A stretch of 18,235 nt of DNA from an uncultured Prevotellaceae bacterium (GTDB taxonomy: Bacteria > Bacteroidota > Bacteroidia > Bacteroidales > Bacteroidaceae). The DNA lies in the NCBI GenBank assembly GCA_947306845.1, contig CAMZHP010000026.1, positions 1 through 18,235 of the forward strand, read 5' to 3'. Positions 1 to 7,874 of the stretch are shown here, piece after piece. The translations under genes were made by a program, and so were the position numbers. The notes beneath the pieces are model-generated. The model ran no database searches. It was given only the letters and a program-made list of their open reading frames with translations, and was not told the origin of the DNA. Numbering within the stretch: position 1 is the first letter of the stretch; every line of letters begins with the position of its first letter.

Positions 1-1266
1 GATACAGATGAGAATGAAGCAGAGAAGTGGCAGGACAAACGATGCGTTGACAGCAGGATGTCCGAAGACGGTCTTCAAATCAATGATGGACCCTTGCAGA
101 GGCGGCATAATGGCACCACCTACGATGGCCATGACGAGGAACGCTGCTCCCAGCGAGGTGTCACGGCTGTCGACATCCTCCAGAGCGATGCCATAGATGG
201 TGGGGAACATCAGTGACATGAAGAAACTGATGCCCACAAGGCAGTACAGTCCTGGCATTCCCACGATGCAAATAGCGCCCAACGTGCACAACCCGGCTCC
301 TACTGCGAAGTAGGATAGCAACAGTCGCGTATTGACATACCGCATGAGGAAGGTGGCGATGAAACGGCTGCAGAGGAACATCACCATAGCCACAATGTTG
401 TAGCGCTGCGCCGTCGCCTTGTTGATGCCCAAATTGTCAGCATACTGGATGATGAATGTCCAGGTCATGATCTGCGCTGCCACATAGAACATCTGGGCAA
501 TCACGCCCTCACGGTAGATGGTGTTGTGCCACAAATTAGACAAAGTCTCACGTGCGGTATGTGTCTCTCCCAATGCCTTGCGCTCCTCGCTCTCTGTCTT
601 CGGCATCTTGCTGATAGCGAACACGATGAACATGAAGAGCACCACGCAACCAATGGCCACATAGGGATTGCGTATAACGGCCAAGTCGTGCAGACGGATA
701 TCCGCTTTCTCCGCCTCAGAGAGTGCAGAGAAGAAAACCTGCCCTGCGGCATCACGCCGGTCGGAAATCAGTTGCGGGAGCACGATGAACGATGCGACGC
801 TCATGCCACAAAGCGAACCCATGGGGTTAAAAGCCTGTGCGAGGTTGAGACGCTGAGTGGAAGTCTTCTTGTCACCCAACGACAGGATGAACGGGTTGGC
901 GGTCGTCTCCAGAAAAGCCAGTCCGAAAGTGAGCACATAAAGTGACAGACAGAAGAAGGTGAAGCTCTGCTGTGCTGCCGCAGGGATGAAAAGGAATGCT
1001 CCTGTGGCATAAAGTGCCAGTCCCAGCATGACACCGCTCTTGTAACTGAACCTTCTGATGAACAAGGCTGCCGGCACCGCCATCGTGGCATATCCGCCAT
1101 AAAAAGCGAACTGCACCATGGATGCCTTAGCTGCCGTGAGTTCCATCAATGTCTGAAAAGCCGCCACCATGGGATTGGTGATGTCATTGGCGAACCCCCA
1201 CAACGCAAACAGCGAAGTGACGAGGATAAACGTAAACAAGAATTTCTTTTCAATTAACTTTGCCAT
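1..1266 (-). CDS. fucP: L-fucose/H+ symporter FucP (MFS permease), 3' end cut by window
   Basis: This inner-membrane major facilitator protein imports L-fucose with protons. From the ATG at 1264-1266 the frame is open for 422 codons to the window edge. E. coli FucP is 438 residues, so roughly the last 15-20 residues are missing. The translation aligns along its length with E. coli FucP: WGFANDITNP near residue 23, GLAFLETTANPF near 115, RLNLAQAFNPMGS, and FMSLMFPTIYG in the C-terminal half. Asp28 and Glu120 match FucP Asp46 and Glu135, the two acidic residues needed for transport. There are about twelve hydrophobic segments. It is the third gene of the amidohydrolase-fucI-fucP run, separated from fucI by 224 bases full of tandem repeats. 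No convincing promoter lies in that gap, so transcription probably comes from upstream. Some FucP-family members carry other sugars, but the adjacent fucI makes fucose the best call. Confidence 0.93.
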   Translation of the reverse strand, partial: MAKLIEKKFLFTFILVTSLFALWGFANDITNPMVAAFQTLMELTAAKASMVQFAFYGGYATMAVPAALFIRRFSYKSGVMLGLALYATGAFLFIPAAAQQSFTFFCLSLYVLTFGLAFLETTANPFILSLGDKKTSTQRLNLAQAFNPMGSLCGMSVASFIVLPQLISDRRDAAGQVFFSALSEAEKADIRLHDLAVIRNPYVAIGCVVLFMFIVFAISKMPKTESEERKALGETHTARETLSNLWHNTIYREGVIAQMFYVAAQIMTWTFIIQYADNLGINKATAQRYNIVAMVMFLCSRFIATFLMRYVNTRLLLSYFAVGAGLCTLGAICIVGMPGLYCLVGISFFMSLMFPTIYGIALEDVDSRDTSLGAAFLVMAIVGGAIMPPLQGSIIDLKTVFGHPAVNASFVLPLLCFILICI

Positions 1267-1293
1267 TTTTAGTTGTTTTGGGGGTTTGGGATT

Positions 1294-1349
1294 TAGGAGA
1301 TTAGGAGTGTAGGAGTGTAGGAGATTAGGAGTGTAGGAGATTAGGAGTT
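1294..1349. repeat. 8-bp tandem array, seven units of TAGGAGWK
   Basis: Seven consecutive 8-base units lie in strict register: taggagat, taggagtg, taggagtg, taggagat, taggagtg, taggagat, taggagtt. A further TAG follows at 1350. The array is in the 224-base gap between fucI and fucP, just upstream of the fucP start. Units with AT and with TG endings are interspersed. The reverse complement of the same unit recurs at 1408-1439. No function is known to me. Confidence 0.9.
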
Positions 1350-1407
1350 TAGACAATAGAACTGATTGCACCTCGCAATAGAAACTTATGATTTGCAAGA
1401 GTAATGT

Positions 1408-1439
1408 CTACACTCCTATACTCCTACACACCTATACTC
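1408..1439. repeat. 8-bp tandem array, four units of CTAYACTC (inverted copy of 1294-1349)
   Basis: Four 8-base units in register: ctacactc, ctatactc, ctacacac, ctatactc. The reverse complement of CTACACTC is a rotation of TAGGAGTG, so this is the same repeat unit as 1294-1349 in opposite orientation. The 58 bases between the arrays contain a small hairpin (ATTGC 1365-1369 with GCAAT 1375-1379). An RNA crossing the fucI-fucP gap on the minus strand could therefore fold into one long imperfect stem. Confidence 0.85.
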
Positions 1440-1468
1440 CTTTCAACTTGAATTGGAGTTTTCTATTC

Positions 1469-1496
1469 TTCACTCTTCACTCTTCACTTTTCATTT
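1469..1496. repeat. 7-bp tandem array running into the fucI stop codon
   Basis: Four 7-base units in register: ttcactc, ttcactc, ttcactt, ttcattt. Read on the fucI strand the unit is RAGTGAA, and the fucI stop TGA (complement of 1491-1493) falls inside the first unit. A related short sequence, TTCACTC, occurs at 4425-4431. Confidence 0.8.
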
Positions 1497-3314
1497 ATAC
1501 AGTGGTCCGAAATTAGCGCAAGCCCTGTAGTCTGCACCTTCCTTGTCCATGCCGAAAGCATTCCATGCCGCTGGGCGGAAGATATCCTTGTCGGCGATGT
1601 TGTGCATGCACACCGGGATACGCAACATGGCGCACAGGGTGATGAGATCAGCACCCACATGACCATGACAAATAGCACCGTGGTTGGCTCCCCAGTTGTT
1701 CATCACGGAATAGACATCTTTAAAAGCATCCTTCGTCGGGTCGAGACGTGGAGCAAACCAAGTGGTCGGCCAGGTCGGGTCAGTACGTTTGTCGAGGATA
1801 TCGTTCACCTCAGGATCAAGATCCACCGTCCATCCCTCAGCGAGTTGCAGCACGGGGCCAAGGCCCTGCACCATGTTGATGCGCAGCATCGTCATAGGCA
1901 TACCGCCTTTAGTGAGGAAATGCGACGAATAGCCACCCCCACGGAAATAGTCACGGTCGGCGGGCATCCAACTGTTGGCCTTCAGACATGCTTCTGCATC
2001 GGCATCCGTCATTTCCCAATGTGGTTTCATGGTGGGTTTGCCCTCCTCATCAGTCATGGCACCAGTGGCATCCAATGTAGTGGCACCGCTGTTGATCAGA
2101 TGGATAAAACCGCCTGCAGCACCACCTTCTGGGCGTTTGCCTGCGACACGCTCCACGGCCTCCGGACTCCAATAAGTGCGGATATCCGAGAACATCACGC
2201 CCTTGTTGGTGAGCAGATGGCCGAACAGCATCGACAATCCGTTGAGGAAATCGTTCTCTGTGGCGAGGATATTGGCCTCACGCGGCCCATTCCAGTCAAA
2301 CGACGTGCACATCAGTGACTCCGGGAAGTCGAAATTGGGCTTGTAATCGGTCCACTGACGCTGACCCTGCACACCGGCTGCGATGGCGTTGTGGCCGATG
2401 GCCTCCTCCTTGTAACCCATTTCCAGCAAGCGGTCTGAGCCTTGCATCAGGTCGCGGATAATCATCATCGTCTTGACAGTGAACTCCCAGTCCTCGTCCT
2501 TCTCCTGGCGGTTCTTACCTTTTCCCTTGCCATTGAATGTTGTCATCGGAGTTCCGGGGAAGAGCGGGCGGTCCTCATTATAGTCATGTCCCTCATTGGG
2601 CTTGCAGTATTTCTCCACCCATTTCATGGCCTTGGCAAACTCCTCCTTGTCATAAATGCCGAAATCGACACGGCGGAGGATTTCCACCAATGACACATAT
2701 TCCGTGCGCATGCCGAGGTATTGCTGCAGGAAATCTGCATTGACAATCGAGCCTGCGATACCCATGCAAGTGTTGCCCAGCGACAGGTACGACTTGCCAC
2801 GCATCGTTGCCACGGCCTGTGCCGCACGAGCAAAACGGAGGATTTTCTCCGCCACATCCTCGGGGATGGTGTTGTCGTCGAGATCCTGCACGTCATGTCC
2901 GTAGATGCCATATGCAGGCAGTCCTTTCTGGGCATGGGCAGCCAATACGGCGGCGAGATAGACGGCACCAGGGCGCTCCGTGCCGTTGAAGCCCCACACG
3001 GCTTTGGGATAATGCGGGTTCATGTCCATGGTCTCGGAGCCATAACACCAGCAGGATGTCACAGTGATGGTAGAGCCAACACCTGCGCGCTCAAATTGCT
3101 CTGCGCAGGCGGCACTCTCACCCACACGGCCGATGGTGGTGTTGCTGATGACGCACTCTACAGGGCTGCCGTCACCATTTCTCAGATTTGTTTCGATCAG
3201 TTCTTTCACGGCCTTGGCGAGGTTCATAGTCTTTTCCTCGAGGCCTTCGCGGATACCGCCCTGACGACCATCAATAGTGGGGCGGATACCGATTTTAGGA
3301 TAGCTTGTTTTCAT
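1491..3314 (-). CDS. fucI: L-fucose isomerase FucI
   Basis: This cytoplasmic Mn-dependent ketol isomerase converts L-fucose to L-fuculose, and members of the family also accept D-arabinose. The 607-residue product aligns from end to end with E. coli FucI (591 residues), from [11 protein letters not shown] at the N-terminus to [13 protein letters not shown] at the C-terminus. The catalytic and metal residues are present: Glu353 (in ATEND), Asp377 (in SDIRTYW) and His545 (in WGANHG), matching E. coli Glu337, Asp361 and His528. The extra length comes mainly from a Gly/Lys-rich insertion of about 16 residues around 250-272. The ATG at 3314 gives the expected family N-terminus. The gene starts 43 bases after the amidohydrolase stop, so the two are very likely co-transcribed. 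A 7-base tandem array begins on its stop codon. Fuculokinase and fuculose-phosphate aldolase are not in the window and may lie beyond fucP. Confidence 0.97.
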   Translation of the reverse strand: MKTSYPKIGIRPTIDGRQGGIREGLEEKTMNLAKAVKELIETNLRNGDGSPVECVISNTTIGRVGESAACAEQFERAGVGSTITVTSCWCYGSETMDMNPHYPKAVWGFNGTERPGAVYLAAVLAAHAQKGLPAYGIYGHDVQDLDDNTIPEDVAEKILRFARAAQAVATMRGKSYLSLGNTCMGIAGSIVNADFLQQYLGMRTEYVSLVEILRRVDFGIYDKEEFAKAMKWVEKYCKPNEGHDYNEDRPLFPGTPMTTFNGKGKGKNRQEKDEDWEFTVKTMMIIRDLMQGSDRLLEMGYKEEAIGHNAIAAGVQGQRQWTDYKPNFDFPESLMCTSFDWNGPREANILATENDFLNGLSMLFGHLLTNKGVMFSDIRTYWSPEAVERVAGKRPEGGAAGGFIHLINSGATTLDATGAMTDEEGKPTMKPHWEMTDADAEACLKANSWMPADRDYFRGGGYSSHFLTKGGMPMTMLRINMVQGLGPVLQLAEGWTVDLDPEVNDILDKRTDPTWPTTWFAPRLDPTKDAFKDVYSVMNNWGANHGAICHGHVGADLITLCAMLRIPVCMHNIADKDIFRPAAWNAFGMDKEGADYRACANFGPLYK

Positions 3315-3357
3315 TATTATTTAAAAATAGGTTAGTTTTCTATCTTTTTTGGAGGAC

Positions 3358-4275
3358 TTACTCTGACATATTCTTCACATAAGGCAGATCCACCAGATGC
3401 TGGAATCCATAGAACACCCTTGCATTCTCTCCGAGGAAACGGGTTTTCTCCTCCTCTGTGAGTTCGCTGCTCTTGATGATGAAATCATACGACATCCGAT
3501 AGGTGATGGCAGTGATGGTACGCGGATAGTCGCTGCCCCACATCAGTTTGTCTATTCCCACCTGGTCGATGGCTTCCTTGATGGCCCTGATGGCTGATGG
3601 ATAGGGATAGAACTCGGCATTGTAAAGCCATGTGATACCTCCCGACTCCACCATCACGTTGTCGTAGCGTGCAAGACTGAGTTGCTCATGCCATCCCTCC
3701 CTTGTAGGCATGCCGAAATGCCCGACTGCCACTTTCAGACGTGGGCACTCCTGAATCACCTCGCGCATCTCTGCTACCTGTATGTCGCCATCAGCCAGAG
3801 TGATGGAGAGGATGATATCCCGCTGCTCCATCAGTTTGAACATTCGCATCATCTCTTCACTATTGAGCATCACACGTTTCTTGTCAGTAATGATGCGGTG
3901 TGCTGGGATGGCGATGCCTGGGAATCCGGCGTCAATGAGGTCGGCGGCCTCGGCAAAAAAACCAGGATGGAGATAGTCAGCCATGCCACATACGAAGAAG
4001 CGGTCGTGATACTGGCGCCTTACCTGATCAAGGTACTCATTTTGCTGTCCGTCGATGAACTCCTGCACGACGACGGCAGCCGACACCTGTGCGTAGTTCA
4101 TGTTGGAGATGAACACTTCGGCGGTATTCCGCCCGTCAATCATAAATGGGGGCAGCATCTGTACCTCCTCGCCAAGAAACATGCTCCGCCCGTTTGGCAA
4201 AGGGCTGATTTTCATGCCGTTCCACGAGGTATCCTGCCTGAGCCACAAATGGCTGTGTGCGTCAATGATTTTCAT
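3358..4275 (-). CDS. Amidohydrolase family 2 (PF04909-type) metal-dependent hydrolase, first gene of fucose operon
   Basis: This is a cytoplasmic TIM-barrel hydrolase of the Amidohydro_2 type with 305 residues. Metal-site motifs are visible: His7-x-His9 in IDAHSHLWL, His186 in AVGHFG and Asp249 in MWGSDYPR. The family includes decarboxylases and sugar-lactone hydrolases, and the substrate cannot be read from sequence. Position at the head of the fucI-fucP operon suggests a fucose-derived compound, perhaps a lactone, but that is inference. I chose the start at 4275 (MKIIDAH) over a longer frame opening at 4335. The motif HxH normally sits right at the N-terminus, the extra 20 residues look non-coding, and the promoter boxes at 4306-4337 overlap the longer start. 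No signal peptide is visible. The stop is 43 bases before fucI. Confidence 0.85.
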   Translation of the reverse strand: MKIIDAHSHLWLRQDTSWNGMKISPLPNGRSMFLGEEVQMLPPFMIDGRNTAEVFISNMNYAQVSAAVVVQEFIDGQQNEYLDQVRRQYHDRFFVCGMADYLHPGFFAEAADLIDAGFPGIAIPAHRIITDKKRVMLNSEEMMRMFKLMEQRDIILSITLADGDIQVAEMREVIQECPRLKVAVGHFGMPTREGWHEQLSLARYDNVMVESGGITWLYNAEFYPYPSAIRAIKEAIDQVGIDKLMWGSDYPRTITAITYRMSYDFIIKSSELTEEEKTRFLGENARVFYGFQHLVDLPYVKNMSE

Positions 4276-4305
4276 GGGTGATGCGTTGATAGCAGTTTGA
4301 TACTG

Positions 4306-4337
4306 CAAAGATAGTGCAAGGTGAGGGAAAAGCAAAA
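4306..4337 (-). promoter_or_regulatory. Bacteroidetes-type promoter of the fucose operon
   Basis: On the minus strand a TTTTG at 4337-4333 is followed by a 19-base spacer and TATCTTTG at 4313-4306. This matches the Bacteroidetes primary-sigma consensus TTTG-N19-21-TAnnTTTG. Transcription would start near 4300, giving a leader of about 25 bases before the ATG at 4275. This placement is the main argument for the shorter amidohydrolase start. Confidence 0.75.
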
Positions 4338-4398
4338 TAAAACGCCATTTTATTTTCTTTTCCTACCGCAACTTATATTCAAATTGCCTTATGTAGAG

Positions 4399-4431
4399 CC
4401 TAAACTCCGAGTCTCCTAAACTTCTTCACTC
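4399..4431. repeat. Degenerate CTCCTAAACT / TTCACTC repeat between divergent promoters
   Basis: The stretch has CCTAAACTCC at 4399-4408, CTCCTAAACT at 4413-4422 and TTCACTC at 4425-4431. The first two resemble the CTCCTAYACT array at 1408-1439, and the last matches the 7-base array at 1469-1496. The same two repeat families thus sit next to each other at both loci. It lies in the 285-base gap between the amidohydrolase and the TonB-domain gene, between their two promoters. Nothing else was recognised in that gap. Confidence 0.55.
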
Positions 4432-4463
4432 TTTTTCGTTTTTGATACATTTGCAACCTTTTC

Positions 4464-4495
4464 TTTGGATGTTTCAATAAGAAATGCTATCTTTG
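4464..4495 (+). promoter_or_regulatory. Bacteroidetes-type promoter of the TonB-domain gene
   Basis: TTTG at 4464-4467, a 20-base spacer, then TATCTTTG at 4488-4495 give a full match to TTTG-N19-21-TAnnTTTG. The transcript would start near 4502, about 58 bases before the ATG at 4561, which excludes the in-frame upstream ATG at 4507 as the likely start. A second possible -7 box, TACATTTG at 4446-4453, has no well-placed upstream partner. Confidence 0.75.
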
Positions 4496-4560
4496 TGGTC
4501 TGATACGTGCAACTGATAACAAAAATCTTTAATCTCATCAACTCAAAACACCTTAACATT

Positions 4561-5121
4561 ATGAAAACAAAAAGAATGATCATCCGCTTCTTCATCCTGA
4601 TGGTTGCTTTCCTGTGCTGCACGAGCGCTCCTGCCCAAAACGAAAGAGGAACGATGCAACGCAAGAACATGCCAACGAGAAAAAGCAACAGGACACCCAA
4701 CACATTTAGGACACCCCAAAGACAGGACTTCAATCAAAATGGTTCTGAGATAAGAAGACATCGTGACTTCCAGAGAGAGCTACCTAAAACATCTAATGAC
4801 AACACAGTGTATGATGTGACTGAAGTCATGCCCTCCTTCCCTGGAGGAGAGCAAAGTATGCAATCATGGCTGAGGAACAACCTCCGCTATCCTGCCGCTG
4901 CCGCAAACAACGGCATCCAGGGACGTGTCATCGTACAATGCATCATCGAGAAAGACGGCTCTATCACCATCGACAAAGTCTCACGCGGGGTTGACCCACA
5001 ACTTGACCAGGAGGCTCTCCGGCTGATTAAGGCGATGCCCAAATGGAATCCGGGGAAGCAGAACGGTCAAGCTGTCCGTACCAAAAGAATGATTATAGTA
5101 CCTTTTAAGATTTATGGCTAG
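4561..5121 (+). CDS. Exported protein with TonB C-terminal domain
   Basis: This 186-residue protein begins with a signal peptide or signal anchor (MKTKRMIIRFF, hydrophobic to about residue 20, then a possible cleavage after APAQ near 26). A basic, Gln/Asn-rich linker covers roughly 27-83. From about 84 to the end is a TonB_C (PF03544-type) domain: VTEVMPSFPGGEQ, YPAAAANNGIQGRVIVQ, then KDGSITIDKVSRGVDPQLDQEA and MPKWNPGKQNGQ. This is the typical Bacteroidetes form of the domain, which energises or contacts outer-membrane TonB-dependent transporters. No ExbB/ExbD or proline-rich spacer is seen, and the linker is short, so it may be an accessory TonB-like protein rather than the main energy transducer. 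It is a single gene with its own promoter, followed by structured terminator-like DNA. The ATG at 4561 is preferred over 4507 because it starts the signal peptide directly. Confidence 0.88.
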   Translation: MKTKRMIIRFFILMVAFLCCTSAPAQNERGTMQRKNMPTRKSNRTPNTFRTPQRQDFNQNGSEIRRHRDFQRELPKTSNDNTVYDVTEVMPSFPGGEQSMQSWLRNNLRYPAAAANNGIQGRVIVQCIIEKDGSITIDKVSRGVDPQLDQEALRLIKAMPKWNPGKQNGQAVRTKRMIIVPFKIYG

Positions 5122-5176
5122 TTTCTCCCACTTCTAAAAGCCGACTACAGAATAGACGCAGTCGCTTTGTGAGAAA
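5122..5176 (+). other. Nested inverted repeat after the TonB-domain gene
   Basis: Starting on the base after the stop codon, TTTCTCCCAC (5122-5131) can pair with GTGAGAAA (5169-5176). Inside it, AGCCGACT (5139-5146) can pair with AGTCGCT (5160-5166). Each stem has one bulged C. The 3' side is followed by A's, not T's, so on the plus strand it is not a classic intrinsic terminator. It could protect the 3' end of the upstream mRNA or be part of a larger fold with the next hairpin. Pairing was judged by eye. Confidence 0.5.
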
Positions 5177-5183
5177 AACAGAC

Positions 5184-5267
5184 ATGCTGGTTCCATGTAG
5201 CTCGTGATGCTCCTCATCATCCTTGTGATGGTAATTCCGGACATCAGCTACATGGAACAGCATTTTT
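5184..5267 (+). terminator. Large hairpin followed by T-run, probable terminator
   Basis: An 18-19 base stem is formed by 5184-5202 (ATGCTGG...GTAGCT) and 5246-5263 (AGCTACATGG...GCAT), with one bulged G on the left arm. It is followed by T's through 5267. The 43-base loop can itself fold: CATCA 5215-5219 with TGATG 5226-5230. It most simply ends transcription of the TonB-domain gene, and it lies upstream of the thrA promoter at 5335-5367. The large structured loop is unusual for a plain terminator. Confidence 0.6.
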
Positions 5268-5334
5268 ATGTACTTGATGACAAGCAGGCATGACAGCGGT
5301 CTTTCATATTATCTATGAACTATTTTGTCGTTTT

Positions 5335-5367
5335 TTTCGTCAGTTTCAACGAATATTCGTAATTTTG
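5335..5367 (+). promoter_or_regulatory. Probable promoter of the threonine operon
   Basis: TAATTTTG at 5360-5367 matches the Bacteroidetes -7 box TAnnTTTG. A T-run ending in TTTC at 5335-5338 lies 21 bases upstream as an imperfect -33 box. The transcript would begin near 5373, with about 50 bases of leader. That leader has a small hairpin (CCCC 5387-5390 with GGGG 5400-5403) shortly before the thrA ATG. No threonine- or isoleucine-rich leader peptide was found. Confidence 0.6.
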
Positions 5368-5423
5368 CGCCGAATTTAGGATGAAGCCCCATTTGTATTG
5401 GGGTACCAAATGAAATAAAAACA

Positions 5424-7859
5424 ATGAAAGTATTAAAATTCGGCGGAACATCCGTTGGTTCCGTAAAAAGCATTCTTAGCTTAAAACGTATTGTAGAGAC
5501 AGAGTCGCGCCGCCAGCCCGTGGTGGTGGTAGTCAGTGCCCTCGGAGGCATCACCGACAAGTTGATAGCCACCTCCAAGCTCGCCCTGAAAGGCGATGAG
5601 CGCTACCGCGACGAGTTCCAGGCGATGGTGGACCGCCATCATCAGATGATCGACACCATCATCACCGAGCCACGCAAGCGCGAGCAGCTCTTCAGCACCA
5701 TTGACTCGCTTTTCGAGCAACTGAGGAGCATCTATTTCGGAGTTTACCTGATTCACGACCTCAGCGAGAAGACCCTCGACGCCATCGTCAGCTACGGAGA
5801 GCGTCTGAGCAGCAACATCGTGGCCACCCTCATCAAGGGTGCACGGTGGCATGACGCACGCGAGTTCATCAAGACCTTCCGCAAGAACGGCAAACACACC
5901 CTCGACAGCGAGCTGACCAACCAGTTGGTGCGCGAGGCCTTCGCCGACCTGCCCCGCGTGTCGCTCGTCCCTGGCTTCATCAGCCGCGACCGCGATACCC
6001 GTGAGGTGACCAACTTGGGGCGTGGCGGCAGCGACTACACCGCCGCCATCATTGCCGCCGCCCTTGACGCGGAGTGCCTGGAAATCTGGACCGATGTCGA
6101 TGGTTTCATGACCGCTGACCCCAAGGTCATCAAAACCGCCTATACCATTAACGAACTGAGCTATGTGGAGGCCATGGAGCTTTGCAACTTTGGCGCCAAG
6201 GTCATCTATCCCCCCACGATATACCCGGTATGCGTGAAGAACATCCCCATACTGGTGAAGAACACTTTCAACCCTACTGGCGCCGGCACCATCATCAAAG
6301 AAAAGGTGACCAACGACCAGAAACCCATCAAGGGTATCTCCAGCATCAGCGGCACCACCCTCATCACCGTCACAGGCCTCTCCATGGTGGGTGTGATCGG
6401 TGTCAACCGCCGCATTTTCTCAGCCCTGGCCGACAACGGCATCTCCGTGTTCATGGTGTCACAGGCCTCCTCTGAGAACTCCACCTCCATCGGTGTACGC
6501 GACGATGACGCACAGTCGGCTGTCGATGTGCTCAACGCCGAGTTTGCCAAGGAGATAGAGACTGGCGCCATGTTCCCGATGCATGCGGAAAGCAGCCTGG
6601 CCACCATTGCCATCGTGGGTGAGAACATGAAGCACACTCCGGGCATCGCCGGCAAACTCTTCGGCACTCTCGGCCGCAGTGGCATCAGCGTGATTGCCTG
6701 TGCCCAGGGTGCTTCGGAGACCAACATCTCATTTGTCGTCGAGGGACGCTTCCTGCGCAAGTCGCTCAACGTCATCCACGACTCTTTCTTCCTCTCCGAA
6801 TACAAGGTGCTCAACCTCTTTATTTGCGGTATCGGCACAGTGGGCAGCAAACTCATCGAACAAATCCGCTCACAGTATGAGCAGCTCAAGGAAAGCAGCC
6901 GCCTGAAACTCAACGTGGTGGGTATCGCCAGTTCAAAAAAAGCCATTTTTACCCGTGACGGCATCGACCTTGACAACTACCATGAGCTTCTTGCTGCTTC
7001 GGAGTCCAGCGACATCAAGCGGCTCCATGATGAGGTCATTGGCATGAACATCTTCAACAGCGTGTTCGTCGACTGCACCGCCAGCCGCGAAGTGGCCGGT
7101 CTCTATCAGTCGTTCCTGGAACACAACATCAGCATCATCGCCGCCAACAAGATTGCCGCCTCGTCGGACTATGAAACCTATCGCCAACTGAAGCGCACTG
7201 CTCTGCAGCGCGGCGTGAAATTCCGCTACGAGACCAACGTAGGCGCAGGTCTGCCCATCATCGGCACCATCAATGACTTGTGCAACTCCGGTGACAAGAT
7301 TCTCAAGATAGAAGCCGTCCTCAGTGGCACACTCAACTATATTTTCAATGCCATCTCCGCCGACGTGCCATTCTCTCAGACGGTACGCCAAGCCAAGGAA
7401 CAAGGTTACAGCGAGCCCGACCCCCGCATCGACCTGAGCGGCACCGATGTGGTGCGCAAGCTCGTCATCCTCACCCGCGAAGCCGGCTATCAGGTAGAGC
7501 AAACTGATGTGGAGAAAAAACTCTTTGTGCCCGACGAATTTTTCAGTGGTAGTCTGGAGGAGTTCTGGAAACACTTGCCCGACCTCGATGCTGACTTTGA
7601 GACACGCCGGCAGCAGTTGGAGAAAGAAGGCAAACGATGGCGGTTTGTAGCCACCATGGACCACGGCAAGACCAGCGTCGCCCTGCAGGAGGTGCCACAA
7701 GGGCATCCCTTCTACAATCTCCAGGGCAGCAACAATATCGTCATGCTTACCACAGAGCGCTATCGCGAATTCCCCATGCTCATCCAAGGCTATGGAGCCG
7801 GTGCGAGCGTCACTGCCGCCGGTGTCTTCGCCAATATCATGAGTATCGCCAACATCTAA
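5424..7859 (+). CDS. thrA: Bifunctional aspartokinase / homoserine dehydrogenase
   Basis: This cytoplasmic fusion enzyme carries out the first and third steps of threonine synthesis: phosphorylation of aspartate, and reduction of aspartate semialdehyde to homoserine. The 811 residues match the usual length (E. coli ThrA 820). The kinase domain (about 1-290) opens with KFGGTSVG at 5-12 and has GRGGSDYTAA at 199-208. Two ACT regulatory domains cover about 315-450 (TVTGLSMVGVIGVNRRIF, then ATIAIVGENMKHTPGIAGKLF), the likely site of feedback inhibition by threonine. The dehydrogenase domain follows, with the nucleotide-binding GIGTVG at 469-474, ETNVGAGLPIIG at 603-614 and GYSEPDPRIDLSGTDVVRK at 661-679. 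The gene starts from an A-rich leader and ends 15 bases before the ApgM gene, so the operon order is thrA-apgM-thrC. Confidence 0.97.
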   Translation: MKVLKFGGTSVGSVKSILSLKRIVETESRRQPVVVVVSALGGITDKLIATSKLALKGDERYRDEFQAMVDRHHQMIDTIITEPRKREQLFSTIDSLFEQLRSIYFGVYLIHDLSEKTLDAIVSYGERLSSNIVATLIKGARWHDAREFIKTFRKNGKHTLDSELTNQLVREAFADLPRVSLVPGFISRDRDTREVTNLGRGGSDYTAAIIAAALDAECLEIWTDVDGFMTADPKVIKTAYTINELSYVEAMELCNFGAKVIYPPTIYPVCVKNIPILVKNTFNPTGAGTIIKEKVTNDQKPIKGISSISGTTLITVTGLSMVGVIGVNRRIFSALADNGISVFMVSQASSENSTSIGVRDDDAQSAVDVLNAEFAKEIETGAMFPMHAESSLATIAIVGENMKHTPGIAGKLFGTLGRSGISVIACAQGASETNISFVVEGRFLRKSLNVIHDSFFLSEYKVLNLFICGIGTVGSKLIEQIRSQYEQLKESSRLKLNVVGIASSKKAIFTRDGIDLDNYHELLAASESSDIKRLHDEVIGMNIFNSVFVDCTASREVAGLYQSFLEHNISIIAANKIAASSDYETYRQLKRTALQRGVKFRYETNVGAGLPIIGTINDLCNSGDKILKIEAVLSGTLNYIFNAISADVPFSQTVRQAKEQGYSEPDPRIDLSGTDVVRKLVILTREAGYQVEQTDVEKKLFVPDEFFSGSLEEFWKHLPDLDADFETRRQQLEKEGKRWRFVATMDHGKTSVALQEVPQGHPFYNLQGSNNIVMLTTERYREFPMLIQGYGAGASVTAAGVFANIMSIANI

Positions 7860-7874
7860 GCCCGTATCCACAGC

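Noticed and set aside
1602..3335. Several plus-strand frames (1602-2318, 2721-3335) across fucI
   Set aside because: They are shadows of fucI, whose whole length matches the isomerase family on the minus strand.
4276..4335. Longer amidohydrolase start at 4335
   Set aside because: It would overlap the promoter boxes, and the added residues precede the normally N-terminal HxH motif.
5184..5423. Threonine/isoleucine attenuator leader peptide before thrA
   Set aside because: Short frames such as the ones starting at 5269 and near 5315 encode no run of Thr or Ile codons, and the probable promoter lies downstream of the large hairpin.
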